Positions 39,397 to 50,384 of a DNA stretch of 64,000 bases are shown piece by piece; position 1 is the stretch's first letter, and each line of letters opens with the position of its first letter. The notes under the pieces are model-generated. The model made no database searches, was not told the origin of the DNA, and worked only from the letters and a program-made list of their open reading frames with translations. Position numbers and translations under genes: made by a program. The DNA comes from Hoplostethus atlanticus (Eukaryota > Chordata > Actinopteri > Trachichthyiformes > Trachichthyidae): NCBI GenBank assembly GCA_034670405.1, contig JAXDDX010000283.1:267570-331569 (forward strand), written 5' to 3'.

Positions 39397-40363
39397 AGAG
39401 AAGGGTCCAGCTGTGGCCTTGCAGACCCTACAAACCATGTCCCCTACAAAACACGGCCCTGCTGGCCGCTGGCGCTCGCCTCCGTCCCGGCAACCCCGCC
39501 GCGGACCTCGCTCAGTCGCTGCTACTACTGGTTCCACTCACTCTCCGCTCCATACAGCCGACCCCCGATCCACCCGATTGCCTGTCGACTCTCTCACTCC
39601 GTCAGCCTCTCACCCACTCCCTCCTCCCAGTCTGCTACAGTATACTGCACTTGGATCCAAGCTAAGGGAAGAATTATATAAACTACACAATAAACAAGGG
39701 TTACACTTGATAAGAGAGTTTAATGTTTAAACAGCATCAAACACTGAATCTTTACACAATTTAGCCAGAAATAATCTATACCAACTTTAATTTAGCACCC
39801 AGCACACATGTAATAACAATACAGATTAAATAGTAAATAGAATTGTTGAAAGTGTAAATGTCATGCATGTGACCCTGTATGTTTCCACAGAACGCAATGG
39901 AGTGATGTTGTATGATCGATTTTTATTAGTTTGTTTCATATTGACTATATATCGTCATTGATGAATAACAGTGAAGGTTAGTACTAGCATAAAAATAAGG
40001 ATTCTCTTCACAAAACAATATAGCGTCCAGTGACCGCTGGACTTTTGCCCTGTTTTAATTCAGAAACACAGGGACATTTTTTTTTTCTCAGGTGAATTCA
40101 TTACGCTTCTGTACATTATTTGCGCTGAAAGTCATATATTGTTGTGGCTCAAACGCATAGACTAGGTTATCCTTATTTCTTTGCTTAATAGTTGCTAAAA
40201 TTACTATCTTGAATAACGTTTTCAATTTATTTTTGATCTGCTATGGTCTTTTGTCTTCCTCAGCCACCGTAGTGTCGTGTACAAGTGGGCGTGTTTTGTA
40301 GGGGGCATGTTTTGTACTGGGCGTGTTTTGTAGGGTCTGCAAGGCCGCAGCTGGATATACTTG
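39397..40363. mobile_element. 967-bp DNA element related to 4458-6527
   Basis: The left end AAGGGTCCAGCTGTGGCC and right end GGCCGCAGCTGGATATAC are inverted, extending inward as TTGCAGACCCTACAAA in both. AAATTCC flanks both sides (39390-39396 and 40364-40370), a 7-8-bp TSD. The right subterminal region has GGGCGTGTTTTGTA-type tandem repeats; the left has ACAAACCATGTCCCCTACAA. It shares the GGTCCAGCTG...GCAGACC terminal motif and the habit of subterminal tandem repeats with the larger element at 4458-6527. No transposase was seen; the left-end frame (39413-39730) is GC-rich and unrecognised. Confidence 0.65.
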
Positions 40364-40544
40364 AAATTCCGGGTGGCTTTTCTGTTGGGTGTTTATCACA
40401 CTGGGTGAAATTTTGGTTAGCATTAGCTAGTTAGCACTAGCATTACAGAGGATGGGTTCAATTATACATTCCAATAATTTAGGTCAAATTCCAGTTGGTA
40501 TTTGGATGAAGATTTATCATTTGATTGCATAAAAAGGCCTGCAT

Positions 40545-41640
40545 GCTTTCTCTCTCAGTTCATTTATTGCCGGATTGAAACTTCCAGTGGAACATAAATT
40601 CATAAATTCTCTCTCTTGACCTGTTGCACTCTCTCTCTCTTTCTCAATTCAGTTCAATTTCATTTGAACAAGCTTTATTGACATGGATGTTTAAAACAAT
40701 AAAGTATATGAAACAATCAATGTAAATCAACAAAGTTAAGTGACGTGTGTGTATGTGATGGTCAGTACCTGGACAGTAGAGGATCTAGGTTGCTTCGTAT
40801 TCAGCTCCCATACCCAGGCCCTCCACTGCGCAATGAGCATCAGTATTCCTGTGTGTATGGAGTTAGTGTTTGTGTGGAAAAAGAAAGAAAATTATTATAA
40901 AAACACAAAAGACGCATAAACACAAGAAAATAACAGTAAAAAACAACATAAACAAAAGGCTACAGGAGGTCAAATGTAGGTAGAGAATTTAGATCCATAT
41001 AATAATCTAGTTGTTCAGTGCCTCTAGTTTTGTGTGATATATTTGGCTGCAATTGATGCCATTATCCCTTCCCTTCACTCAGCCTGTATTTGGTCAGGCT
41101 CTGCTTACTGTCTTTGACAGAGCAAAGATAACCAGCCAACTGGTAATCTCTTGTTTAGATTGTTTTGTGTTTGTCTTTGGTTATGCCAATGTTCCCGATA
41201 ATTTTTGATGTATTGAACAGTTTTTTTTTCTCCCTCTGTTTTGGAGTTTTGGGTGTTTTTTTCAGAACCACCTGACACAGGCAGACTCTTGGGACAAGCG
41301 TGCTTTCAGCTGCAAAGAATTGTGGGTACTTATTATAGAATTTAAGGGTTCTTTTTTGGACATCCATTGATAAGCAGTACTCTGCTCTGCAGACATTTGT
41401 TGTTGTGTTTTGGTATACCTTTTAGTATGTATTTACAAAACTGTGTGTCTCTCCACTGGATGTTTGTCCCATTTAATAGGATCAACATGGCTCGCCGAGC
41501 CCCAGATCTCACTGCCATATAGGGCGATGGGCAGGATTACACTGTCAAATATCTTCAGCCAAATTTGACCAGGGATATCGATATTTGAAAAGAAAGCTCT
41601 GTAGGCTTTCTCTTTTAGTGCATTTATTGTCAGATCAAAT
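40545..41640 (-). pseudogene. Non-LTR retrotransposon 3' fragment, same type as 2940-3240
   Basis: Minus-strand frames include LPIALYGSEIWG near 41525, WDKHPVE near 41465, DVQKRTLKFYNKYP near 41365 and QLAGYLCSVKDSKQSLTKYR near 41100. This is the region downstream of RT in I/Nimb- or Tx1-like elements. The 3' part (40545-41000) is untranslated, with a TTCATTTGAACAAGCTTTATT-type segment. It has many frameshifts and is 5'-truncated. Confidence 0.55.
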
Positions 41641-42000
41641 CTGAGGCACTGATTTCTCTCTCTCTTTCTGTCTCTCTGTCACTCTCTCTCTCTCTCTCGC
41701 TCCATTTTCTTGCTACAACATATAATACAGTAGCAGGAGGTAGTGTAGTAGATGCAGGTAGAGCCGCAGAGGTAGTGCATGTCTTTCGCCCCTCAGCTCA
41801 TTCGTCCAGTATGTAGCATGGCTGCTTGTAAAGTCCTCCCCAACCCGACATGACTTTCAGACTGGCATGCTAATTGAAAACAGCATAGTTCCCCCCGGTT
41901 CCTGCCTTTCAACTGCCTCGCATAGACACTGACACGCACACGCACACACACACACACACACTGTCAGACAGGCTCGCTCCAAAACAACAAAGCACATACA
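41641..42000. repeat. CT-rich and CA microsatellites
   Basis: CT tracts at about 41655-41699 and a CA run at about 41940-41961. No gene was recognised between them. Confidence 0.7.
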
Positions 42001-43018
42001 CACATACACTCGTAGAGCGTATGATGTAACGGCTTGAAAATAGCATTGTTAGCTGCATAATAAAAATGTTCTTTATACCCAATTTAGCATTTTAAAATAT
42101 AGAGGCTCAGTGCGTTCTCCCGCCCCACCATATACCTATAAAGTCTAGCCCTATGTGGTATTGAGAGGGGAATGAATAAAGCCTGTATTTGCCAGGATCC
42201 CATTTTATTTTAATAGTCTGACTATTCAGTACCCTCGTTTGAAAGCCGCGGCAGTCAACTGGCAGCATGCTTTTCACCTCCGTCCATCAAAATCCAGAGG
42301 TGACTCTCTCTCTCCATCTCAGTTTCACCCCGATTCCACCACCACCCCCTTTTTTTTTTTTCCTTTGTCATGATAGAAAAGAAAAGCATTTCTCAGAGTG
42401 AATCATTGCAACATACAGTGCTAATAGTCTCATAAGAGAGAAAGTTTTAGTCAACATGTAGGAATTTCCTTTGGGAAACTGCAGCGCTTTAATAGGCACA
42501 TCACCGGTCTTATGACACACTCTGCACATTATCACATTATGGCAGACAAGAGATACTGCAGGACTGCAATCGCAGGTATTGACAGTGGATAGACGCTTAT
42601 GATGAGGATTAAAGTAACAATCTGTGACATTTTCATATAAATTAATGTTGAATAAAATGTTTAACTAAAGATTCAGAGTCAAGTCAAGTCGTGATTTACT
42701 TAACTTTACTTACCTAAGTATACACACACAAGGTAGGGTATGCAGATATCTGCCAGAAACGTCTGAACAGAGATTATAAAGCAAAGGGAGGACAAGGGGG
42801 CTAGTTTCTAAACATCTACAAGGTCATGCTTATCGTTAGTCTGAACAATCTGTTCTGCGTGAGAGTGCTTCTGATCAGGAGCATGGGTGAAGACAGGCCT
42901 TCCATTATTATCGAAACACAATCCATAGGAAAGATAATGAAGCGTGCATCCAGGACCTGAGTCACACGAGGCAAATACAAGATACAGTAGAATCACAAGA
43001 TACAATAAATTCTTCCAC
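42001..43018. other. Unassigned, no recognised gene
   Basis: Short frames only. A T-run occurs at 42351-42361. Nothing with terminal repeats was seen. Confidence 0.35.
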
Positions 43019-43019
43019 A

Positions 43020-43245
43020 GTTAATGTCCGTTTTGCTGCTCTCTATCAGTGATTGACATGACACAATGGTGATCCAACCTCTAGCCAGTTCATGAAAGCT
43101 TTTCCGTCTGCTGTTCTAACCACCCGGTGTCGGGTAGGTCTTTCCTAGGAAAAAATCCTCTGGCGCACAGGAAGTGATGCGTTTGGAATGAACTAGGAGA
43201 AGAACTGGATAACTGGATAAGCGGTGATAACTACCACCGAGCAAC
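43020..43245 (+). repeat. Dispersed repeat, copy B
   Basis: This is the counterpart of 31883-32075; copy B is a little longer and less eroded in the middle (CGCACAGGAAGTGATGCG). It ends just before the hAT element's left TSD. Confidence 0.7.
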
Positions 43246-43365
43246 CTAACGTGGGTTTCTACTAGTGATGGGAAGACCGACTCTTTTAACTAACTCGATT
43301 AGCCGTCCGATAGCAGTGCATCGATTCTGAATTGATTCATTATGATTCACCAACAAAAACATACC

Positions 43366-43438
43366 ATACCGCGTGAGGTTTGAACCTACAATCCTCAGCA
43401 AGAGAGTCTGATGCTCTACTAACTGAGCTATACTAGTA
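43366..43438 (-). repeat. tRNA-like segment in the foldback hAT
   Basis: The minus strand reads TATAGCTCAGTTAGTAGAGC (A box), ATCAGACTCTCTTGCTGAGG (anticodon arm) and GTAGGTTCAAACCTC (B box). The T stem pairs only partly and the acceptor stem is weak, so a functional tRNA is not claimed. It lies at the same place relative to the AGTGATGGGAAG terminus as the segment in the element at 6771-7467. Confidence 0.65.
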
Positions 43439-43904
43439 GTGGAATCATGTGAGTGCCACCCCTTTCAAACCAGATGTGTAACCAACTGTAAAACACCAAC
43501 TAAACCACAGGTTAATGATAATAATAATATTTATAGTATTTACACATAGTATTGCTATTGATTTCATTTTATTTCATGTGCTCTTGACTTTGTTTCTAAT
43601 AGAGACAGTTTTGTTGACCAATCTTAAATGTTAAATGGCTTATAGTTTACCCAATTACCAGTTAATTTATTAAACAACATCTTAAACAACAAAAACTGTT
43701 GTCAATGTGTGCAGAATAGATCGCTACATTATTACATTGGCCTTTTTCACGATCCAATATGGGTCCTTGATCCGGCGGGTACGCGGAAGTAGTCTCTCTC
43801 GTTCATCAGACGTGAACCGCTCGGACATCTCGGACATCGGCTCTCTCGGTTCGCGAGATGTCCGATGTCCGAGAAAGTCCGAGAAGTCCGATAGAGACTG
43901 AACG

Positions 43905-44075
43905 GTTCGCGAGCCGCTCAGTCTCTCTCGTTCATCTGCTCTCTCGTTCGCGAGCCGCTCAGTCTCTCTCGTTCGCGAGCCGCTCAGTCTCTCGTTCATC
44001 TGCTCTCTCGTTCGCGAGCCGCTCAGTCTCTCTCGTTCATCTGCTCTCTCGTTCGCGAGCCGCTCAGTCGGATCA
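43905..44075. repeat. 41-bp tandem array inside the foldback hAT
   Basis: Units of GTTCGCGAGCCGCTCAGTCT followed by CTCTCGTTCATCTGCTCT are repeated about four times, one shortened by about 16 bases and one by 2. The array forms the loop of the foldback. Confidence 0.85.
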
Positions 44076-45146
44076 GCGGTTCTCGTCCGGTGAACGAGAG
44101 ACTACTTCCGCTTACCCGCCGGATCAAGGAGCCATATTGGATTATGAAAAAGGCCAATGTAATAATGTAGTGATCTATTACATTCTATATACATTGACAA
44201 CAGTTTTTGTAATGTTTAAGATGTTGTTTGATAAATTAACTGGTGATTGTTTAAATAAATTAACTGGTGATTTTTTTAATACATTTGTTTTTTCTGGCGC
44301 TGCTATAACCGCTGCTGAATTGATTCAGTCGCGTGTGCGAGTCGAATCAACTCACTCACTTAACTGATTCGGTTCTTTTGAACGATTCGTTCGCGAATCG
44401 GCCATCACTATTTTCTACTTGACGTTGATTATGTGCAGCAACACTGAACCTACATTTTCAATAAATGGTGCCATTTTGTATACCGCGTTGTGTACCACGG
44501 CACTAATCAAAGGGGAAAAAGATTACAAATTAAGTTTCTATCACTGGCCTTCAAAATAAGACAGTAACATCGAAACACACTTGAAGAAACTGAAAATGTC
44601 ATCACTGTTGGATAATATAATAACGTGTAAAAATTGAATATAAGTAATAAAATGTCCCTCTAAATGGGTTGAAAATGTAACATAACTCGATATACACTAC
44701 CGCTCAAAAGCTTGGGGTCACTTATAAAAGAAAAAAAGAAAAGCACATTTTTTTTGGCAATATTTGTGTTCACTAAAAACCACCCAAGCAGACAGCACAC
44801 CAGTTATTACTGATATACTAATGACATAATAATGTGACTGACTAGGAAGAGGCTTACAACAATGCCATCCTAAGGTAATCACACAGCACAGCTGAATGCA
44901 GGTTTCAAAATAAGGCTCACTAAGTGTGAGCTATGCAACTTCACACATAACTGCAAAAGCTAACATATAATGAACTTGACAAACCAACTGTTCAGTCCTG
45001 AGATCAAACTATCAACAATCACATTGAATGTCTCAACTTGGAACTTTTTCTCCCATTGAGAACGACTTCATTGTCGACTGCCTCATCATCAAAGGCTCTT
45101 CTTTTACTCACGCGGTGAGTCTCGTGCTGGTAGGTCTTTATTGGTA

Positions 45147-46816
45147 GTGTGTATTTAACTTCTGGAGGGATTCTGAACTACTTGACTCATCTAGAATAGT
45201 TTGAGTATATTTTTCTTGCTTACCAGGTTGCTGTTAGCTGTACTTTGATTGCTTAAGTATTAGTGCTTTAATCAGTAGTCTATTGTTAGCTGCTAGTTGG
45301 TCAGTTTCTCTTTGTGTCATAGCCCCTATTGAAGGTAGTTTCACCAAGCTAGGCCAATTGCCTTGTTAATTGTCTGGGAGGGGCCTGCACAACTCAAGGT
45401 TTATAGTCAGTCCAGGCAGAGTTTTACTCCAGTGTGTATTTAACTTCTGGAGGGATTCTGGACTACTTGACTCATCTAGAATAGTTTGAGTATATTTTTC
45501 TTGCTTACCAGGTTGCTGTTAGCTGTACTTTGATTGCTTAAGTATTAGTGCTTTAATCAATAGTCTATTGTTAGCTGCTAGTTGGTCAGTTTCTCTTTGT
45601 GTCATAGCCCCTATTGAAGGTAGTTTCACCAAGCTAGGCCAATTGCCTTGTTAATTGTCTGGGAGGGGCCTGCACAACTCAAGGTTTATAGTCAGTCCAG
45701 GCAGAGTTTTACTCCAGTGTGTATTTAACTTCTGGAGGGATTCTGAACTACTTGACTCATCTAGAATAGTTTGAGTATATTTTTCTTGCTTACCAGGTTG
45801 CTGTTAGCTCTACTTTGATTGCTTAAGTATTAGTGCTTTAATCAGTAGTCTATTGTTAGCTGCTAGTTGGTCAGTTTCTCTTTGTGTCATAGCCCCTATT
45901 GAAGGTAGTTTCACCAAGCTAGGCCAATTGCCTTGTTAATTGTCTGGGAGGGGCCTGCACAACTCAAGGTTTATAGTCAGTCCAGGCAGAGTTTTACTCC
46001 AGTGTGTATTTAACTTCTGGAGGGATTCTGAACTACTTGACTCATCTAGAATAGTTTGAGTATATTTTTCTTGCTTACCAGGTTGCTGTTAGCTGTACTT
46101 TGATTGCTTAAGTATTAGTGCTTTAATCAGTAGTCTATTGTTAGCTGCTAGTTGGTCAGTTTCTCTTTGTGTCATAGCCCCTATTGAAGGTAGTTTCACC
46201 AAGCTAGGCCAATTGCCTTGTTAATTGTCTGGGAGGGGCCTGCACAACTCAAGGTTTATAGTCAGTCCAGGCAGAGTTTTACTCCAGTGTGTATTTAACT
46301 TCTGGAGGGATTCTGAACTACTTGACTCATCTAGAATAGTTTGAGTATATTTTTCTTGCTTACCAGGTTGCTGTTAGCTGTACTTTGATTGCTTAAGTAT
46401 TAGTGCTTTAATCAGTAGTCTATTGTTAGCTGCTAGTTGGTCAGTTTCTCTTTGTGTCATAGCCCCTATTGAAGGTAGTTTCACCAAGCTAGGCCAATTG
46501 CCTTGTTAATTGTCTGGGAGGGGCCTGCACAACTCAAGGTTTATAGTCAGTCCAGGCAGAGTTTTACTCCAGTGTGTATTTAACTTCTGGAGGGATTCTG
46601 AACTACTTGACTCATCTAGAATAGTTTGAGTATATTTTTCTTGCTTACCAGGTTGCTGTTAGCTGTACTTTGATTGCTTAAGTATTAGTGCTTTAATCAG
46701 TAGTCTATTGTTAGCTGCTAGTTGGTCAGTTTCTCTTTGTGTCATAGCCCCTATTGAAGGTAGTTTCACCAAGCTAGGCCAATTGCCTTGTTAATTGTCT
46801 GGGAGGGGCCTGCACT
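45147..46816 (+). promoter_or_regulatory. 285-bp tandem units upstream of the L2 (5.9 copies)
   Basis: Starts of GTGTGTATTTAACTTCTGGA fall at 45147, 45432, 45717, 46002, 46287 and 46572, an exact 285-bp period; the last unit breaks off at about 46816. Copies differ by only one or two substitutions that I could see (e.g. GGACTAC for GAACTAC, GCTCTACTTT for GCTGTACTTT). Each full unit includes AAGGTTTATAGTCAGTCC, a possible TATA-initiator pair. By analogy with tandem monomers of mouse L1 these may be promoter units; this is inference. Confidence 0.7.
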
Positions 46817-47159
46817 CCTGGCAGACAATTAGCAATCAGTGGAAGCAGTCTTAAACCACTGCTGCTTTGAAAGCGCAAGCTTTCAAGCGTCAGGCAAAGG
46901 AAGGCTTGGTGAACAAAGGCAACAGGCGACTTTTTCACGCCCGACTTCTTCTAAGAACGACCTTCGAAGATTAGGTGCTTCTTCTCTTCATAAACCGTAT
47001 CATTGTATTGTGATCTACCATGTGTTTGCTTCCTATTCCTGTCCTCTCCTCTTTCCGGTGGTCGCACAGACGCTGGGTCACACCCAGACGCCGCGACCCC
47101 ACTAATCTCATCTATCCTACTCTCTCAACTCGCGTTGAGCAAGTGTTGGCAGGGGGGCT

Positions 47160-48293
47160 GTGAACTGCCAGTCGGCTGTGAACTGCCAGTCGGCTGTGCC
47201 GAAAGCTGAGTTCATCTCAGGCTACGCATCCCTGCTCTCCCTCAACTTTCTTGCTCTAACCGAGACTTGGATCACCCCAGAAAACACTGCCATGCCCGCT
47301 GCTCTGTCAGATGTGTACTCTTTCTCTCACACTCCCAGAGCTGCGAGGCGAGGCGGTGGTACTGGCCTGCTAATTTCCACCAAATGGAAATACTCTCTTT
47401 TTTCTCTGCCACAATTCTCTCCTTCCTCCTTTGAATTTCATGCTGTCACTGTTTCTCATCCAGTCAAGCTCACCATCGCGGTTGTGTACCGCCCACCAGG
47501 CCCTGCTGGTGAGTTCCTGGAGGAGCTTGACACACTAGTCTCCCACTTCCCTGACGATGGCTCTGGACTCATCCTTCTCGGTGACTTCAACATCCAGACT
47601 GAGAAGCTTGACCCTCTTCTTTCGTTCTTCGCCTCCTTCGACCTAGCCCTCTCCCCATCTCCTCCTACCCACAAGGCTGGCAACCAACTGGACCTAATCT
47701 TCACCAGACACTGTTCTACTGCCAACCTCTCCGTCACTCCTCTTCATCTCTCTGACCACTACTTCATGTCCTACACTCTCTCTCTCTCCTCTCCCCCCTC
47801 ACATCCTCTCCCTACCCACATGGTTTCTTCTCGTCGCAATCTCCGCTCGCTCTCTCCCACTGATCTTTCCTCTTCTGTTCTCTCTGCTCTCCCTGCCCCT
47901 GAATCTTTTTCTCTTCTATCCCCTGATACTGCCACTAATCTTCTTCTCTCTACTCTGTCCTCTTCTCTGGACCATCTCTGTCCCCTCACCTCCAGGCCTG
48001 CATGCCAAACTCCACCTGCCCCTTGGTTGTCGGACTCAGTGCGTACTGAGAGACGGAGCCTGAGAGTGGCTGAGCGCAAATGGAGAAATGGCAACCTCCC
48101 GGAGGACCTTCTTACCTTCCAATCTCTCCTTTCCACTTTTTCCTCCTCTCTATCTGCTGCTAAAGCTGCTTTCTTCTGCACTAAAATTCAAACTTCTGCT
48201 TCCAACCCTAAAAAACTCTTTGAAACTTTCTCTTCCCTCCTCCAACCCCCACCCCCTCCTCCCACCTCCTCCCACCTCCTCCCTCCGCCCTGA
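47160..48293 (+). CDS. L2 ORF2 endonuclease part, 377 aa
   Basis: An apurinic/apyrimidinic-type endonuclease nicks target DNA for LINE integration. Motifs: ALTETW (E, residues 32-37), RRGGGTGLLIS, VVYRPPG, LILLGDFNIQ (D and N, near 140-148), QLDLIFTR and the terminal LSDHYFM (D-H, near 198). The N-terminus is truncated: the usual N-x-R-S-L segment is replaced by a short tandem repeat of TGAACTGCCAGTCGGCTG in which the annotated Met lies, so the true start may lie upstream in another frame. The C-terminal part leads to a proline-rich stretch, where a frameshift in a C-rich tract (48245-48292) separates it from the RT. Confidence 0.85.
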   Translation: MNCQSAVNCQSAVPKAEFISGYASLLSLNFLALTETWITPENTAMPAALSDVYSFSHTPRAARRGGGTGLLISTKWKYSLFSLPQFSPSSFEFHAVTVSHPVKLTIAVVYRPPGPAGEFLEELDTLVSHFPDDGSGLILLGDFNIQTEKLDPLLSFFASFDLALSPSPPTHKAGNQLDLIFTRHCSTANLSVTPLHLSDHYFMSYTLSLSSPPSHPLPTHMVSSRRNLRSLSPTDLSSSVLSALPAPESFSLLSPDTATNLLLSTLSSSLDHLCPLTSRPACQTPPAPWLSDSVRTERRSLRVAERKWRNGNLPEDLLTFQSLLSTFSSSLSAAKAAFFCTKIQTSASNPKKLFETFSSLLQPPPPPPTSSHLLPPP

Positions 48294-50034
48294 CGACTTC
48301 GCCAACTTCTTTGACAAGAAGGTCAACGATATCCGATCCTCCTTCCCTCACCCCCCGGCTGGTGCCCTGCGCACCAACCGCACCTATCTGCCTTCCACCC
48401 ATCCCTCTCTACCACCCTCTCCACCTTTTCCCTCCCCACCTCCCTCCCTATCCCATTTTTCTCCCCTCTCCCCAGACGAGGTCCTTCACCTTGTTACATC
48501 TAGCCGCCCCACCACATGCTCCCTTGACCCGGTTCCATCCACTCTGCTTCAGTCTACTGCACCTGAACTCCTTCCCTTCCTGACCCACCTCATCAACACG
48601 TCTCTGGTGTCTGGATGCTTTCCCTCTGCTTTCAAGACTGCCAGAGTCACCCCCCTTCTGAAGAAACCAACACTTGACCCCTCTGAGGTCAAGAACTACA
48701 GACCGGTTTCCCTTCTACCCTTCCTATCAAAAACTCTTGAACGTGCTGTCTTCAAGCAACTGTCCTTGTACCTCCATCAGAACAACCTCTTGGATCCCCA
48801 CCAGTCTGGGTTCAAAGTGGGTCACTCGACCGAGACTGCCCTCCTGGCAGTGACGGAGTCGCTCCATGCCGCTAGAGCGAACTCTCTCTCCTCTGTCCTG
48901 ATACTCCTGGACCTGTCTGCAGCGTTTGACACGGTGAACCACCAGATCCTCCTCTCCACCCTTGAGGGGATGGGTGTCTCAGGCTCTGCACTCTCCATGT
49001 TTGCATCCTACCTAACGGATCGCTCCTACCAGGTGACGCTGAGAGGGTCTGTGTCAGAACCACGCAGGCTCACTACTGGGGTTCCGCAAGGCTCGGTTCT
49101 AGGCCCTCTCCTCTTTTCCCTCTACACAACATCTCTTGGTTCTGTTATCCATTCACACGACTTTTCCTACCACTGCTATGCAGATGACACCCAGCTGATC
49201 CTGTCATTTCCCCCCTCTGACACACAAGTGGAGGCACGCATTGCTGCGTGTCTGGCAGACATCTCGGAGTGGATGTCGATGCACCACCTGAAGCTCAACC
49301 TGGACAAAACTGAGCTGATGTTCCTCCCGGGGAAGGGCTGTCCGCACCGAGACCTGGCCATCACCATTGATAATGCTGTGGTGACGTCAACTCGGACTGT
49401 GAGGAATCTGGGTGTGACCCTGGACGACCAACTGTCGTTCTCGGCAAACATCGCATCAGTGACACGCTCCTGCAGATTCCTCCTCTACAACATCAGGAGG
49501 ATTCGCCCCTTCCTCACTGACAAGGCAGCGCAGGTGCTCATCCAGGCTCTTGTCATCTCCCGCCTGGACTACTGCAACTCCCTCCTTGCTGGTGCCCCGG
49601 CGTTTGCCATCAGACCTCTGGAGCTTGTTCAGAAAGCTGCAGCTCGTCTGGTGTTCAACCGCCCCAAGTTCTCCCATACAACTACCCTTCTCCGTTCTCT
49701 ACACTGGCTCCCTGTAGCGGCTCGCATCCAGTTCAAGACCCTGGTGCTAGCCTATAGGGCAGTGAAAGGAACAGCTCCTTCTTACCTCCAGGCTATGGTC
49801 AAGCCTTACACCCCCGCCCGACCACTTCGCTCTGCTGCCTCGAGGCGACTGGTTGCCCCGTCGCTCAGAGGTCCCTGCGGCCGATCTACACGGTCACGGC
49901 TCTTCTCTGTCCTGGCCCCGCAGTGGTGGAATGAACTCCCCACTGATGTCAGGACAGCAGAGTCGCTGCCCATCTTTCGCCGCAGGCTGAAAACCCACCT
50001 CTTCAGGAAACACTACCCTGACTCTTCCTCTTAG
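48290..50034 (+). CDS. L2 ORF2 reverse transcriptase part
   Basis: The frame is open from 48088, but homology to the LINE protein starts after the shift at about 48290 (DDFANFFDKKVNDIRSSF). RT motifs: VTPLLKKPTLDPSEVKNYRP, HQSGFKVGHSTETALL, LILLDLSAAFDTVNHQILL, LTTGVPQGSVLGPLLFSLYT and the catalytic CYADDTQL, with YADD at residues 364-367 counted from 48088. Beyond RT: LKLNLDKTELMF, VISRLDYCNSLLAG, LVQKAAARLVF, HWLPVAARIQFKTL and the end WWNELPTDVRTAESL, FRRRLKTHLFRK. All are typical of L2-type LINEs of fish. No internal stop was seen, so only the frameshift upstream would prevent a continuous ORF2. Confidence 0.92.
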
Positions 50035-50384
50035 CCTTGCCTATTTGTCGTCAATTATGTGTCTGAGCTCTTGTTTATTGGCTCTTGTTCATTTGATACA
50101 CTTATTTGTCTTAGCTCTTGCTTATTTGGTTCACTTATTTGTCTTAGCTCTTGTTTATTTGATTCTCTTATTTGTCTCATTTGTTTAAGATATAGTAGGT
50201 TGCTAACTTATTGCACTCTTACCTTAACACTAGTTATGCTCTTAGTTGCTTGTTTAGGAAGGAAATGCACTTACGATTTCTGGTGACTAGTAGTTTTCTT
50301 GCCTACCTATGTTGAATGCACTTATTGTAAGTCGCTTTGGATAAAAGCGTCTGCTAAATAACTGTAATGTAATGTCTGTGTCAC

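Larger units (their letters stand above)
43264..44411 (+). mobile_element. Foldback hAT element with TSD TTTCTACT
   Basis: AGTGATGGGAAGACCGACTC at the left and GAATCGGCCATCACTAT at the right are flanked by TTTCTACT (43256-43263 and 44412-44419). Two inverted copies of a core of roughly 165 bp (43630-43800 and 44095-44260) hold AATAAATTAACTGGT, CATTGACAACAG and GATCCGGCGGGTA/TACCCGCCGGATC, making a large foldback. Between them is a 41-bp tandem array. A tRNA-like segment lies about 100 bp from the left end. No transposase is present. Confidence 0.82.
45060..50375 (+). mobile_element. Near-full-length L2-type LINE with tandem 5' units
   Basis: The order is: tandem 285-bp units (45147-46816), short unique 5' region, endonuclease frame, RT frame, about 340-base 3' untranslated region, L2 3' end (GTAAGTCGCTTTGGATAAAA, GCGTCTGCTAAATAACTG) and a TGTAA-type tail at about 50363-50375. 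One frameshift separates the two enzymatic parts; otherwise both are open. The 5' limit is approximate and no TSD was identified. Confidence 0.85.

Noticed and set aside
43707-44367. Arg/Ser-rich frames on both strands
   Set aside because: They follow the 41-bp array and the foldback arms of a non-coding hAT element; composition explains the open frames.
45147-46816. Regular repeats that might be read as a CRISPR array or satellite
   Set aside because: Units are 285 bp and contiguous without spacers, the DNA is vertebrate, and the array ends at a LINE; it is a tandem array, most simply the LINE's 5' units.
47771-48402. Minus-strand 136- and 64-codon frames
   Set aside because: Antisense of the L2 endonuclease and proline-rich linker; Arg/Glu-rich composition is the complement of CT-rich codons.
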